From positions 1 to 35,562 of the forward strand of contig QCNA01000012.1 in NCBI GenBank assembly GCA_003213375.1: DNA of 35,562 nt, in the 5' to 3' direction. The translations under genes and the position numbers were made by a program. This DNA comes from Prochlorococcus sp. AG-424-A03. GTDB taxonomy: Bacteria; Cyanobacteriota; Cyanobacteriia; PCC-6307; Cyanobiaceae. Shown piece by piece: positions 19,556 through 28,308 of this stretch (positions are counted from its first letter, which is position 1; each line of letters begins with the position of its first letter). The notes beneath the pieces are model-generated. The model was given only the letters and a program-made list of their open reading frames with translations, made no database searches and was not told the origin of the DNA.

Positions 19556-19873
19556 ATGCTATCTATAAAGTTAGAACAACGTGTAAATAATAATTCAGCA
19601 GTGATTGAAAAGAAACCTGCTGAATTAAAAAATAAATCTCCAAAATATAAGGTTTTACTTCATAATGACCCAGTTAATTCTATGGAGTATGTCACTATTT
19701 CACTTCGAGAAGTTGTGCCGCAATTAAGTGAACAAGATGCAATCGCCATAATGCTTGAAGCACATAATACGGGTATAGGTTTAGTAATTGTTTGTGATTT
19801 AGAGCCTGCAGAATTTTACTCAGAATCTTTAAAATCTAAAGGAATTTCTAGTTCAATTGAGAAAGAGGATTAA
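19556..19873 (+). CDS. clpS: ClpS adaptor of the ClpAP/ClpC protease
   Basis: Delivers N-degron substrates to the Clp ATPase. 105 residues: a flexible N-terminal tail of about 30 residues, then YKVLLHNDPVNSMEYV with the Asn-Asp pair that binds the substrate alpha-amino group, LEAHNTGIG with the conserved His, and the CDLEPAEFYSESL ending. The pattern fits the ClpS1 type. It has a short gap after dapL and ends 15 bases before the convergent radical SAM gene. Cyanobacteria often have a second ClpS; none is in this window. Confidence 0.93.
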   Translation: MLSIKLEQRVNNNSAVIEKKPAELKNKSPKYKVLLHNDPVNSMEYVTISLREVVPQLSEQDAIAIMLEAHNTGIGLVIVCDLEPAEFYSESLKSKGISSSIEKED

Positions 19874-19888
19874 TAACAATTGCATTTA

Positions 19889-21508
19889 TTATTTAGAATG
19901 AGCTAATTTCCTTTCCGATAAAGGACGGACTTTTAGGGATTCTTTTAAGGAGGACTTTCCATATTCTCTCTCAAGAATGTCGATAACTGTTTTGCCAAAT
20001 TCGTCTTCTGGATTGTCAAAAGCTTCTAAGCAAACCTGGCCAAGTTTTTCCCCTAGTGAGCCTGGATTCCAAAGAAGTTTTCTTGCTGTCCAGGGCATCA
20101 TGCTCATTGGATTATAATTTGGCTTCAAAATTTTATGTTCCAAGGCGTATTTCTCAAGAAGAGTGTGAGGTTGCAAACCTATAAAGAATATAGCTGGATC
20201 AACTAAGCCTTTACCAAAAATATTTTCTAATTCTCTATGGTAAGCAATTGTTTGTCTTATAGTGCTGGGCGTTTCATCAAAAACATTAAATGAATAATTG
20301 ACTGAAACATGATTCTTGAAACCTGATTTGACTAGCATTCTGCAATTATTTAAAACAGTTTCAAGGTCGTACGCTAATCTCATTTTTCTAACAAGTTCTT
20401 GAGATCCCGAGGTGATACCTATTTCAAAATAACTCATACCTGTATCAACCATAAGCTGAGCTAGCTCTGGATCAATATTATCTGCTCTGATGTATGCAGC
20501 CCAATTTATATCATCCCAGCCTTGGTCCTTAATTGCTCGCAAAAGTGTTTTTGCATCTTCAATATGTTTTTTGGCTGGAATAAACTGTGCATCTGTAAAC
20601 CAAAATCCTCTTACACCAAGATCATATAATTGCTTCATTTCTTTGATAACTTCCTTAACAGGGTTAACTCGAACTTGCTTCCCCTCCACAACTGTATAAA
20701 TACAGAAACAACAATTATGTGGACAACCTCTTTTTGTTTGTACACCTACGTAATAATCGCCACCTTCTATATACCAGTCGAATTCAGGCCATATTGATTT
20801 AATATATTTATAGTTGCAGGCAGTTTTGATAGTTCCTGAAGGTTGTTCATGTATTAATTTGTTGCGAGGTTTTTGTCCAGCAATGTAACATCTTTCTTCC
20901 TCTATTGAATCTCCTCTAATGATTTTTTCTATGAGATTTTCTCCCTCTCCAACTGAAATAACAGTTCCTATTGGGAGTAGATTCCCCAATTGTTCGTAGA
21001 AAACACTAACAGCTCCACCTCCTAAAATTATTTTTATATTTTTGTTGTATTTTTGTGCTCTTTTTAGCCCCATTTTGACTAAAGAAGTATTTCTATATAT
21101 TTCTCCATAATGAGATGCAATTAGTTTTAGTCCTCCCCAGGAACCTCTTATTTTTTTAAGGATGTTTTTTGAGTAGAAAACTTCAAAAGAGTTTTGTAAG
21201 GGATTTCCACTTCTACCATCAACAGGTGCATAGATTTGTATATCTCTCCAAGAAAAAATGATTAGGTGTGGTCTAAATTGATCAATTTTTCTAGTTAAAT
21301 ATTTGGATACTTTATTAGATGGAATTATTGCTAGATCGATGAATTGCTGATCTATGCCTGGAAAACATTTATGAATATGGTCTGCTAGATAAATAGGTCC
21401 TATTGGAAATATTGGATTACATGGCAATCTTACAGTTAGTATTTTTCCATAGTTTTTTCTTTGGTAATTTTTTTTATTTAATTTTTCGAGCTTCAAATTA
21501 AAATTCAT
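19889..21508 (-). CDS. Radical SAM protein with N-terminal B12-binding-type domain, function unknown
   Basis: 539 residues. The N-terminal part (about 20-230) has the outline of a cobalamin-binding or Rossmann domain (LPCNPIFPIGPIYLADHI, IILGGGAVSVF, VSVGEGENLIEKII). The radical SAM core carries C262, C266 and C269 (CPHNCCFC), then FWFTDAQFIP, AAYIRADNIDP and YFEIGITSGSQELVRKMR. The typical DXHXXG cobalamin motif is not obvious, so cobalamin may not be bound. The order resembles Fe-S oxidoreductases that modify RNA, tetrapyrroles or lipids, but I cannot assign a substrate. No signal peptide. It sits downstream of the two glycosyltransferases on the same strand, with a gap of about 105 bases. 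Confidence 0.82.
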   Translation of the reverse strand: MNFNLKLEKLNKKNYQRKNYGKILTVRLPCNPIFPIGPIYLADHIHKCFPGIDQQFIDLAIIPSNKVSKYLTRKIDQFRPHLIIFSWRDIQIYAPVDGRSGNPLQNSFEVFYSKNILKKIRGSWGGLKLIASHYGEIYRNTSLVKMGLKRAQKYNKNIKIILGGGAVSVFYEQLGNLLPIGTVISVGEGENLIEKIIRGDSIEEERCYIAGQKPRNKLIHEQPSGTIKTACNYKYIKSIWPEFDWYIEGGDYYVGVQTKRGCPHNCCFCIYTVVEGKQVRVNPVKEVIKEMKQLYDLGVRGFWFTDAQFIPAKKHIEDAKTLLRAIKDQGWDDINWAAYIRADNIDPELAQLMVDTGMSYFEIGITSGSQELVRKMRLAYDLETVLNNCRMLVKSGFKNHVSVNYSFNVFDETPSTIRQTIAYHRELENIFGKGLVDPAIFFIGLQPHTLLEKYALEHKILKPNYNPMSMMPWTARKLLWNPGSLGEKLGQVCLEAFDNPEDEFGKTVIDILEREYGKSSLKESLKVRPLSERKLAHSK

Positions 21509-21613
21509 GTCATGAAATTTAATGAATTTATTTCCATTAAGAATCTAACTACTTTATTACTAATTTGGAGAAATTAAAAATCCTAAAAAATAACTCGCAA
21601 AATTTTATTTAAT

Positions 21614-22705
21614 TCAGATATCAGAAATCATATAGATCCAGCATACTTTGAGAAGTTTTAATCCATCTACCCATCTAGATATATTTGGTGCTCCAGATTT
21701 TCTAGCGTAATACCTAACAGGATAATTTAGGATTTTAATATTATTGTTCGCAGCTTCAAATATTATTGTAAAGTCCCCAAATGGGTCAGACTTGGAATCC
21801 CAACTTCCGTTTTGCTTCATAAGCTTAAAGAATTTTCTTGAAAAAACTTTTGTTCCGCAGAGTGAATCTGATACAGGCTTATTTATGAGAACTGATAGAA
21901 AAATTGCGAAGAGTCTATTTCCTATATAGTTTGCCCATCTCATCGCATCTCTCTCCATTGGAAAAGTTGTGCGGGCGCAATTAATTAGGATATTTTTATT
22001 TTTGGTTGATTCCATAATTGCTGCAATACTGTCATCAATATCTACCGTAAAATCACTATCAATTATGGCGAGGGTCTCACCTGAAGAAATATTAAACCCT
22101 TCCACGACTGCATTTTTCTTCCCTTTGGAAGTTTGTTTTAAAAGAGATATCTTGAAAAATTTTGAAAAATTTTCTTTTAATTCTTTCAAAATTTCATATG
22201 TATTATCATTGCTATTGCCTTCAACAAATATAATTTCTAATTTATTGGGTATATTTTTGAATTTATTTAAGGCATTAATTAAAAGTTCTTTATTACCAGC
22301 TTCATTTCTTGCAGGAATTACAATTGATATTAAATGTTCAGTAATATTTTCACTATATTTATAAAAAACTATTTCGAGTTCATAAGCGAGTTGTTTTATG
22401 ATTGGTATTTTCCTAAAAATATTTTTAATAGATTGTGGAATTACCTTAGTGGGCATAGGAGTTAGTTTTTTTGCATTCCATCTAATTGATCTGTAGTTAT
22501 AAATTTCTGCTAGAGATTCGATATCGCATAAAGTTATTCTTGCTTTGCTAGTAGTTTCTCTAAAAATTCTTGAATCTAATCTTAGCCATCTAGTGATTGG
22601 CTCCCAAGTATTCCCGCGGACTTTAATAGAAATAAATTCGTTATTGTCTTTGAATAATTGATGAAGTTTATTATTAGTTAAATTCCAACTATTAACGGAT
22701 CTCAT
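21614..22705 (-). CDS. Family 2 glycosyltransferase with remnant of a methyltransferase domain
   Basis: The catalytic GT2 domain begins near residue 125 (LISIVIPARNEAG) with IIFVEGNSND and the metal-binding D216-S-D218 (IIDSDFTV). Later motifs are NCARTTFPMERDAMRW and SLCGTKVFSRK. GT2 enzymes of this sort transfer sugars to lipid carriers or surface glycans. About 110 residues stand before the domain: NTWEPITRWLRL, CDIESLAEIYNYRSI, KKLTPMPTKVIPQSIKNIFRKIPII. These resemble the C-terminal end of SAM methyltransferases that are fused to GT2 in other cyanobacteria, while the SAM-binding part is missing. The upstream gene is 41 bases away, so the lost part is not present here. Confidence 0.83.
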   Translation of the reverse strand: MRSVNSWNLTNNKLHQLFKDNNEFISIKVRGNTWEPITRWLRLDSRIFRETTSKARITLCDIESLAEIYNYRSIRWNAKKLTPMPTKVIPQSIKNIFRKIPIIKQLAYELEIVFYKYSENITEHLISIVIPARNEAGNKELLINALNKFKNIPNKLEIIFVEGNSNDNTYEILKELKENFSKFFKISLLKQTSKGKKNAVVEGFNISSGETLAIIDSDFTVDIDDSIAAIMESTKNKNILINCARTTFPMERDAMRWANYIGNRLFAIFLSVLINKPVSDSLCGTKVFSRKFFKLMKQNGSWDSKSDPFGDFTIIFEAANNNIKILNYPVRYYARKSGAPNISRWVDGLKLLKVCWIYMISDI

Positions 22706-22746
22706 TATTAAAGATTACAAACAACAATTTATTATATATGGATTAT

Positions 22747-24300
22747 TTACTTTTTTAATATTAATTTCCATGGATTTAAAACATCATTTTCGTATATCAC
22801 TTCATAAGAATTATCATTATCTTTTATTGTTTTATGGTCAGTTGTCCATGCCAATTCAGATTTTTTTAACTGATTAATACTTTCTAATCCCCTACCTAAT
22901 TTGGGAGTTGATAAAGAAATCCTTATGATTTTTGATTGCGATCGAGAGTTGTTGATTCCTTTTTTATCTACCATGATTGTTTGATTTTTTACTAAATCAA
23001 GGGATGCAACATATTCCATTTTCTCTCTTAGTTCTCTTGATCTATCAGTGAATAAACCTGATTGCAAAATAAATGAAGTGAATAAGTAAGGCCCAATTAT
23101 GAGAGTTATTAATATTTCTTTGAACGAATTTTTATGTTTTATTAATGACCAAGATAAGCCGAAAGATAATAATCCAAGGATTATAAAGGTATTTTCCCTT
23201 GTATTAAAGTTAACTAAATCTTTAAAGAAAAAATAATATGTGAAAGTTAAAGCAAATATAAATAATGGAATTATTTTTGAAGTCATAAATATAAAAAATC
23301 GACTGTATTTATAAGAATTGAATAAATACTTTATTCCTACATATGTATTTAATGAAAAAATAGATGAGATTTGTAGAGTATAGTAGGGTGTTTTTGTAGA
23401 GAAAATGCTTAGTGTCGCTACTAAAATTAAGGGGAAAAAAGCAAGTATATATTTATTCTCTTTACTTTGAAAAATATTGTATGTTGTGCCAATAATTGCA
23501 AAAAAACTCCATGGCAGAAATGTTACCGGTACATTCCAGAAATAATAATAGAAAGGATTTGTAAAAGTATTTTTATTTGATAGAAAGTTAAACTTTTCAA
23601 CTAAGTAAAAAATAATATTTTTATCTAAATAAGGGTTGAGAGAAAACGTCCAGAATAAAAAAGGAATAAATCCAATGATTAGTCCTAACCAAAAGAATTT
23701 GATGAATAAAAAATTTTTTTTAAAAAAAATATATGGTATTAGTGATAATAACGGTACAAAAACTAAAAAAGTTTTCATCATAAAAGCTAAACCAATCCAA
23801 ATTCCAAAAAGCAGAATATAGAATTTGTTATTTTTACTTTTTATTTTGACTAAAGCTAATACTCCAACAGTTACTAAACATGAATAAATAATATCTTGAG
23901 TGGCTAAGTGTGAGTAGTCAAACCATATGTATGTAGTAGCAAGGATTAGTGGAGATATAATTGCATTTTTTTTATTAAATAATTCTTCATGTAATTTATA
24001 GGTCGTAAATAGCATCAATATTGATGCGACTGTTGTTGGTAGATATGCAGAAAAAATATTTCTTCCAAATAAGTCTTGTGACTTTGCAATTAAAAACTGT
24101 AATCCGATTGTTCTATCTAAAGCATATTCATCCCACCATAATGGAATTGTCCAGTTACCTTTTTCTAATATCCATCTAGCTTGTAGTGCATAAAAACCTT
24201 CATCAAACGCAATGTAACTTCTTTTGCCAAAATAAAAAATAAGAGGAATAAAAACAAATAATTTAAAGAGATATCTAAATTTTAAAATTTTATTAACCAT
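22747..24300 (-). CDS. Family 39-type (ArnT/PMT-like) membrane glycosyltransferase
   Basis: 517 residues with many hydrophobic stretches, about ten likely membrane helices. The extracytoplasmic acidic motif near the start (AFDEGFYALQARWI, D33-E34) is the family's catalytic signature, and WWDEYALDRTIGL and SHLATQDIIYS match further family loops. The C-terminal part (about 430-517) is hydrophilic. These enzymes move a sugar from a polyprenyl-phosphate carrier to a lipid or protein at the outer face of the inner membrane. The gene starts 18 bases downstream of the tRNA-Thr 3' end and precedes the GT2 gene by 41 bases, so the two probably form one operon. Confidence 0.87.
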   Translation of the reverse strand: MVNKILKFRYLFKLFVFIPLIFYFGKRSYIAFDEGFYALQARWILEKGNWTIPLWWDEYALDRTIGLQFLIAKSQDLFGRNIFSAYLPTTVASILMLFTTYKLHEELFNKKNAIISPLILATTYIWFDYSHLATQDIIYSCLVTVGVLALVKIKSKNNKFYILLFGIWIGLAFMMKTFLVFVPLLSLIPYIFFKKNFLFIKFFWLGLIIGFIPFLFWTFSLNPYLDKNIIFYLVEKFNFLSNKNTFTNPFYYYFWNVPVTFLPWSFFAIIGTTYNIFQSKENKYILAFFPLILVATLSIFSTKTPYYTLQISSIFSLNTYVGIKYLFNSYKYSRFFIFMTSKIIPLFIFALTFTYYFFFKDLVNFNTRENTFIILGLLSFGLSWSLIKHKNSFKEILITLIIGPYLFTSFILQSGLFTDRSRELREKMEYVASLDLVKNQTIMVDKKGINNSRSQSKIIRISLSTPKLGRGLESINQLKKSELAWTTDHKTIKDNDNSYEVIYENDVLNPWKLILKK

Positions 24301-24318
24301 TTTAATTTGCTATGAAAG

Positions 24319-24390
24319 TGCCGATAATTGGAATCGAACCAATGACCCACTGTTTACGAGACAGTTGCTCTACCTCTGAGCTACACCGGC
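24319..24390 (-). tRNA. tRNA-Thr (anticodon CGT)
   Basis: A 72-base cloverleaf: acceptor stem GCCGGTG/TATCGGC with two G-U pairs, D-arm GCTC/GAGC, anticodon stem ACTGT/ACAGT around the loop CTCGTAA, T-arm ATTGG/CCAAT around TTCGATT, discriminator A. Loop bases CGT give Thr (codon ACG). The 3' CCA is not encoded. It is transcribed toward the glycosyltransferase genes. Confidence 0.95.
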
Positions 24391-24444
24391 TAAATTAAAT
24401 ATTAAATTTTTCATATAGACTTAATTTTATAATTGAAAGAATTT

Positions 24445-24681
24445 ATGTCAAAAATAGATCCTGAATTGAAAAAGAAATTATTAAAGGAATCCCAAGCTCC
24501 TTTCAAGGGATTGAGAAGAATATTGTGGATAGCTTTTAGCGGTTCTGCATTTTTGGGACTTCTAATAATGCTTTCCAGAATTGCGAATGGAACTGAATTA
24601 CAGCTAAATAACCTTCTCATACAGTTGGGTGCTTGTGTAATATTTCCTACTTTATTAATCTTTGACAGAAATAAAGATTAA
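24445..24681 (+). CDS. Small DUF3493-like membrane protein
   Basis: 78 residues starting at ATG 24445 (MSKIDPELKKKLLKES). An in-frame TTG 12 bases earlier is less likely. The body has FKGLRRILWIAFSGSAFLGLLIML, one membrane helix, and LLIQLGACVIFPTLLIFD, a second, with short charged ends. The APFKGLRR motif before the first helix recalls the DUF3493 family of cyanobacteria and chloroplasts; I believe some plant members affect photosystem assembly but am not certain. Expected in the thylakoid or plasma membrane. It ends 16 bases before the convergent infB. Confidence 0.78.
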   Translation: MSKIDPELKKKLLKESQAPFKGLRRILWIAFSGSAFLGLLIMLSRIANGTELQLNNLLIQLGACVIFPTLLIFDRNKD

Positions 24682-24697
24682 TAAACTAGAGGTTTAA

Positions 24698-27600
24698 TTA
24701 TTGTGATAAGGTCCTTTTTTTGGTGACAAACTTGAATGCTTCGATTACATCTCCTTCAATCCATGAAGAGAATTTATCGCATCCAACTCCACATTCAAAT
24801 CCTGTATTTACTTCTTTTACATCATCTTTAGCTCTTTTTAGAGAGTCTAAATTACCCTCAAATATTACTTTCTCTGATCTAATAACTCTCAGAGAACAAT
24901 TCCTTTGTAGTTTACCAGTTTGGATATAACAGCCAGCAATAGCCCCTTTACCAACTGCAAAAGTTGCTCTAACTTCAGCTTGCCCTAATGATTCTTCGAC
25001 AAGATCGGGTTCAAGTAGCCCTTCCATTGCCAACTGAATATCTTCTAAGAGTTTATAAATTACTTCATATTCTCTTATGTCAACGTCATTAGCATCAGCT
25101 GCTCTCTTCGCGCCAGAAGCCAATGAGGTGTTAAATCCAATGATTACTGAACCAGATGCAGCAGCGAGATCGATATCTGTCTCAGTTATTTCTCCGGGAG
25201 CAGAAAGTAGGACTCTAACTTGAACTTCATTTTTTGGTAATTGTTCTAGTGATCCTAATATCGCTTCAACACTACCTTGAACATCAGCCTTGAGAATTAA
25301 GTTTAACTCCTTAAGTTCTCCATCATTTGCTTGAGTTGATAAGGATGATAAGCTGACTCTTCTAGAGGCCATTTGCTGAGCTAATTTTGTGGCTCTAGCA
25401 TCTGTTGCTCTTTCTCCGACAATGGCTCGACCAGTTTTCTCATCAGGGTAAACTTCGAATTCATCCCCTGCAGTGGGTACTTCACTGAATCCTAGTGCTT
25501 CAACTGGGAATGATGGCCCTGCTTCTTTGATTCTAGTACCATGTTCATCAACCATTGCTCTAATTTTCCCAAGGACTGAACCCGCAGCTAAAACATCTCC
25601 AGATTTCAAGGTTCCATTTTGTACTAACAAGGTAGCCACAGGTCCTTTTGCTTTGTCTAGGTGGGCTTCAATAACAGTACCTTTTGCAAATCTATCAGGG
25701 TTAGCTTGTAGATCTTCTACCTCTGAAACTAATAAGATCATTTCGAGTAATTTATCAATGTTTTGTTTTTTGATAGCACTTACTGGAACCATAACTGTAT
25801 CTCCTCCCCAATCTTCAGCAATTAAATCTTTTTCTGATAGTTCCTGCTTTACTCTGTCTGGAGAAGCCCCTTCTTTGTCAATTTTATTTATTGCAACAAC
25901 TATTGGTACTTTTGCAGCTCTTGCATGACTGATAGCTTCAAGTGTTTGAGGTCTGCAACCATCATCTGCAGCAACTACAAGAACAGCCACATCTGTAACC
26001 TTTGTACCCCTTGCTCTCATTGCAGTAAAGGCTTCATGACCAGGGGTATCAAGAAAAGTTAATTTTTTCTTTTGAGATTCATGTTCAAATTCAACTTGAT
26101 AAGCTCCTATGTGTTGAGTGATGCCCCCTGCTTCCCCCGAAGCTACTCTTGATTCTCTAATGGAATCTAAAAGACTTGTTTTGCCGTGATCTACATGACC
26201 CATCACTGTAATAACAGGCGGTCTTCTTATTAAATTATCAATATCATCAGATTCAATCATATCAACTGTTTTCTCAGCAGCTTCTTGGATATCATCTTGT
26301 AAAACAGGCACCCCAAATTCTTCTGCTACTGTTTCGATAGTTGCTAAGTCAAGTGATTGAGTAACAGTTGCTGTTATGCCTTTGAAGAAAAGAGATTTTA
26401 TTATTTCAGAACTTTCAAGGCTTAATTTATCAGCTAATTCTTGAACAGTTAAATTATCTTCGGGAACTATTATCATTTCAGGTCTTACTTGTTTGGCCTC
26501 TTTGGCAGCCTTTAATTCCATTGCTCTCCTTTTCTGCCTTTGTCTTGTGGTCTCTTTTTTCTTCTTCTTAAATTGTTTAATAGATTTTTGAGATTTAGTT
26601 TCTTCAGACTTTTCTTTCTTAGGACGCGCCAGACTTGCTGATAAAATTGAAATTTTCTCTCCTGAATATCCACTGGTTTCAGATGTTAATGAATCATCAT
26701 TTTCACCGATAATGTGCACTTTCTGCCTTTGTTTTTGATGATTTTTACTTCTTAATGCTTCAAGTTTTGCGCTATCATCCCAATCTGTCTTTCCAGGTTT
26801 CTTTGAACTATTTGAAAATGTTCTATGAGGAGGTTTTTTGGAACTTGGAGTAGCATGTGGATGACTATTAGGCGCTTTTGCCTTCTGCTTAGGTGCATCG
26901 ATATTTTGTTTTGCGTTGTTCTTTATACCTAGGTTTTCTTTCTCAGATTTATTATTTTTTTGAAGTTGTAAAAGTTCGTTAGGTGATACTGGCTTCCTAA
27001 TCCCAGAGGAATTTTGGCCATTGAATTTAGAACCAGGCCTATTATTGGGGATGCCAGGTCTGTTGGGAGAAACAGGTCTATTGGGATTGCCTTGCCTATT
27101 AAATGAGCCAGGTCTGCCTTGATCTGAAGGTTTGTTTCTTAAACCAGGCCTATTATTGGGGATGCCAGGTCTGTTGGGAGAACCAGGTCTATTTGAGGCA
27201 GTTTGTTTAAAAGCAATGTTTTGCTTATTATTATTTAGCTTATTTGTATTTATTTTTGGATCATTTCTTCTTATTGGAGCTCCAACGAGCTCAGGTGTTT
27301 TCAATCTATTATTAAAATTGTTTGTTTTAAGTTTGTTCGTATTTTGATCAGGTTTGTTTGGTAGTCGTCTGTTATTCCCTCCACTTGATATGTTCTGGGA
27401 AGATTCATTAGATTTAACATTATTATTTATATTTTTAGGCTTTGCAATTAATTGAATAGGAGGTTTTGCCGGACTTTTGATAGGTGGAGTTGTGTTATTT
27501 TCGAAATTTTTTTTATCTTGGTTTAAATTCTGTGAAGATTTACTATTTATTTTTGTATTCGTAAGATTTGCTCGAGATTGTGAACTATTAATAATATTTG

Positions 27601-27979
27601 GTTTATTGGGATTTTGAAGTTGATTTGAAATTATTTTTACATTCTCAGGCTTGTTAAGTGGTTTTATCAATAAGGGTTTTATGTTTGAATTATCTTTGAG
27701 AGGGTTCCCTTTTTTAGAAGAAATAAAAGGAGATTTATCTTCTTTGTTTTGTTTGAAATTATCTTTTTTAATTGAAGGTTTATTAATGGAAAGTATTTTT
27801 TTATCTGAATTTTTTTTATTAATAAGATTTTTAATTTTTTTTGCCTCTTCTGCACTAATAGAACTGCTGTGGCTTTTTACTGAAATTGAAAGTTTTTGAG
27901 CGGCGTCCAGTACATCTTTATTTTCCAGATTTAAGTCTCTGGAAAGTTCGTAAATTCTGATTTTATCGCTGATAGTCAT
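24698..27979 (-). CDS. infB: Translation initiation factor IF-2
   Basis: GTPase that brings initiator tRNA to the 30S subunit. 1,093 residues, long for the family because of a roughly 350-residue N-terminal linker rich in Asn, Lys, Pro and Arg. The first part ([19 protein letters not shown]) is the IF2 N-domain. The conserved block starts near residue 500. GHVDHGKT is at 594-601, followed by [12 protein letters not shown] and the tRNA-binding C-domain ending GCGVGCDKF. The linker includes [11 protein letters not shown] repeats encoded by a long direct DNA repeat. It is the last gene of the rimP-nusA-ylxR-infB operon. Confidence 0.98.
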   Translation of the reverse strand: MTISDKIRIYELSRDLNLENKDVLDAAQKLSISVKSHSSSISAEEAKKIKNLINKKNSDKKILSINKPSIKKDNFKQNKEDKSPFISSKKGNPLKDNSNIKPLLIKPLNKPENVKIISNQLQNPNKPNIINSSQSRANLTNTKINSKSSQNLNQDKKNFENNTTPPIKSPAKPPIQLIAKPKNINNNVKSNESSQNISSGGNNRRLPNKPDQNTNKLKTNNFNNRLKTPELVGAPIRRNDPKINTNKLNNNKQNIAFKQTASNRPGSPNRPGIPNNRPGLRNKPSDQGRPGSFNRQGNPNRPVSPNRPGIPNNRPGSKFNGQNSSGIRKPVSPNELLQLQKNNKSEKENLGIKNNAKQNIDAPKQKAKAPNSHPHATPSSKKPPHRTFSNSSKKPGKTDWDDSAKLEALRSKNHQKQRQKVHIIGENDDSLTSETSGYSGEKISILSASLARPKKEKSEETKSQKSIKQFKKKKKETTRQRQKRRAMELKAAKEAKQVRPEMIIVPEDNLTVQELADKLSLESSEIIKSLFFKGITATVTQSLDLATIETVAEEFGVPVLQDDIQEAAEKTVDMIESDDIDNLIRRPPVITVMGHVDHGKTSLLDSIRESRVASGEAGGITQHIGAYQVEFEHESQKKKLTFLDTPGHEAFTAMRARGTKVTDVAVLVVAADDGCRPQTLEAISHARAAKVPIVVAINKIDKEGASPDRVKQELSEKDLIAEDWGGDTVMVPVSAIKKQNIDKLLEMILLVSEVEDLQANPDRFAKGTVIEAHLDKAKGPVATLLVQNGTLKSGDVLAAGSVLGKIRAMVDEHGTRIKEAGPSFPVEALGFSEVPTAGDEFEVYPDEKTGRAIVGERATDARATKLAQQMASRRVSLSSLSTQANDGELKELNLILKADVQGSVEAILGSLEQLPKNEVQVRVLLSAPGEITETDIDLAAASGSVIIGFNTSLASGAKRAADANDVDIREYEVIYKLLEDIQLAMEGLLEPDLVEESLGQAEVRATFAVGKGAIAGCYIQTGKLQRNCSLRVIRSEKVIFEGNLDSLKRAKDDVKEVNTGFECGVGCDKFSSWIEGDVIEAFKFVTKKRTLSQ
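27031..27193. repeat. Direct repeat within the infB linker
   Basis: Bases 27031-27082 and 27142-27193 match over 52 positions with one mismatch that I can see, 111 bases (37 codons) apart, so the copies stay in frame. Both encode the [13 protein letters not shown] type of peptide. Further degenerate NRPG units lie between them. It looks like an in-frame duplication in a disordered linker. Confidence 0.85.
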
Positions 27980-28035
27980 TTAATCTGATTTGTACTCTTT
28001 TGAAATTGAAGAGGATTTAATTTAATTATATTCCC

Positions 28036-28308
28036 TTAATGGGGATTGTTATTGTAGCTTGTAATTTCTTTTTCAAGAATTTCAACAAATTCAGGTTCTA
28101 AAAATGTTTTTAAAGCTTTTTGTAGCTTCTTTTTGATCTTGGAATCTGAATAGCATTTTTTTGACTTGCAAATGTAAGCTGATCTCCCCATTCCTTTTTG
28201 AAGCATGATGCCTTGCTTATAATCTTTAGTAATTTTTAAAAGATCTTTCCGATCATATGTTTTTCTACATGAAATGCATACACGCAAAACAGGAATTTGT
28301 TGTATCAC
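28036..28308 (-). CDS. ylxR: YlxR (RnpM-type) nucleic-acid-binding protein
   Basis: 90 residues of the YlxR/DUF448 family: LRVCISCRKTYDRKDLLKI at the start, GMGRSAYICKSKKC in the middle and a basic helix (KIKKKLQKALK). The usual GRGAYVC motif is present in variant form (GRSAYIC). In Bacillus subtilis a YlxR homolog (RnpM) modulates RNase P. It starts with GTG and overlaps the nusA stop by 4 bases (GTGA), so it is translationally coupled to nusA. The cytoplasmic role in cyanobacteria is not known. A 56-base gap follows before infB. Confidence 0.92.
   Translation of the reverse strand: MIQQIPVLRVCISCRKTYDRKDLLKITKDYKQGIMLQKGMGRSAYICKSKKCYSDSKIKKKLQKALKTFLEPEFVEILEKEITSYNNNPH

Noticed and set aside
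21969-22364. 131-codon frame opposite the GT2 gene
   Set aside because: It is antisense to the catalytic GT2 motifs (DSD, VIPARNE) and shows no motif of its own.
24319-24390. tRNA-Thr as a phage or island attachment site
   Set aside because: I looked by eye for a second copy of the tRNA 3' end near 21500-21620 at the other edge of the glycosyltransferase pair and saw none; no integrase is present.
24682-24697. Small hairpin between the DUF3493 gene and infB (TAAAC/GTTTA)
   Set aside because: Only five weak pairs, expected by chance in DNA this AT-rich.
25473-25928. 151-codon frame opposite infB
   Set aside because: It lies opposite the conserved GTPase part of IF2; its hydrophobic Ser/Thr-rich translation is a typical shadow of that coding strand.
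27031-27193. CRISPR-like repeats
   Set aside because: There are only two good copies, in frame with infB and encoding a repeated peptide, so this is a coding repeat.
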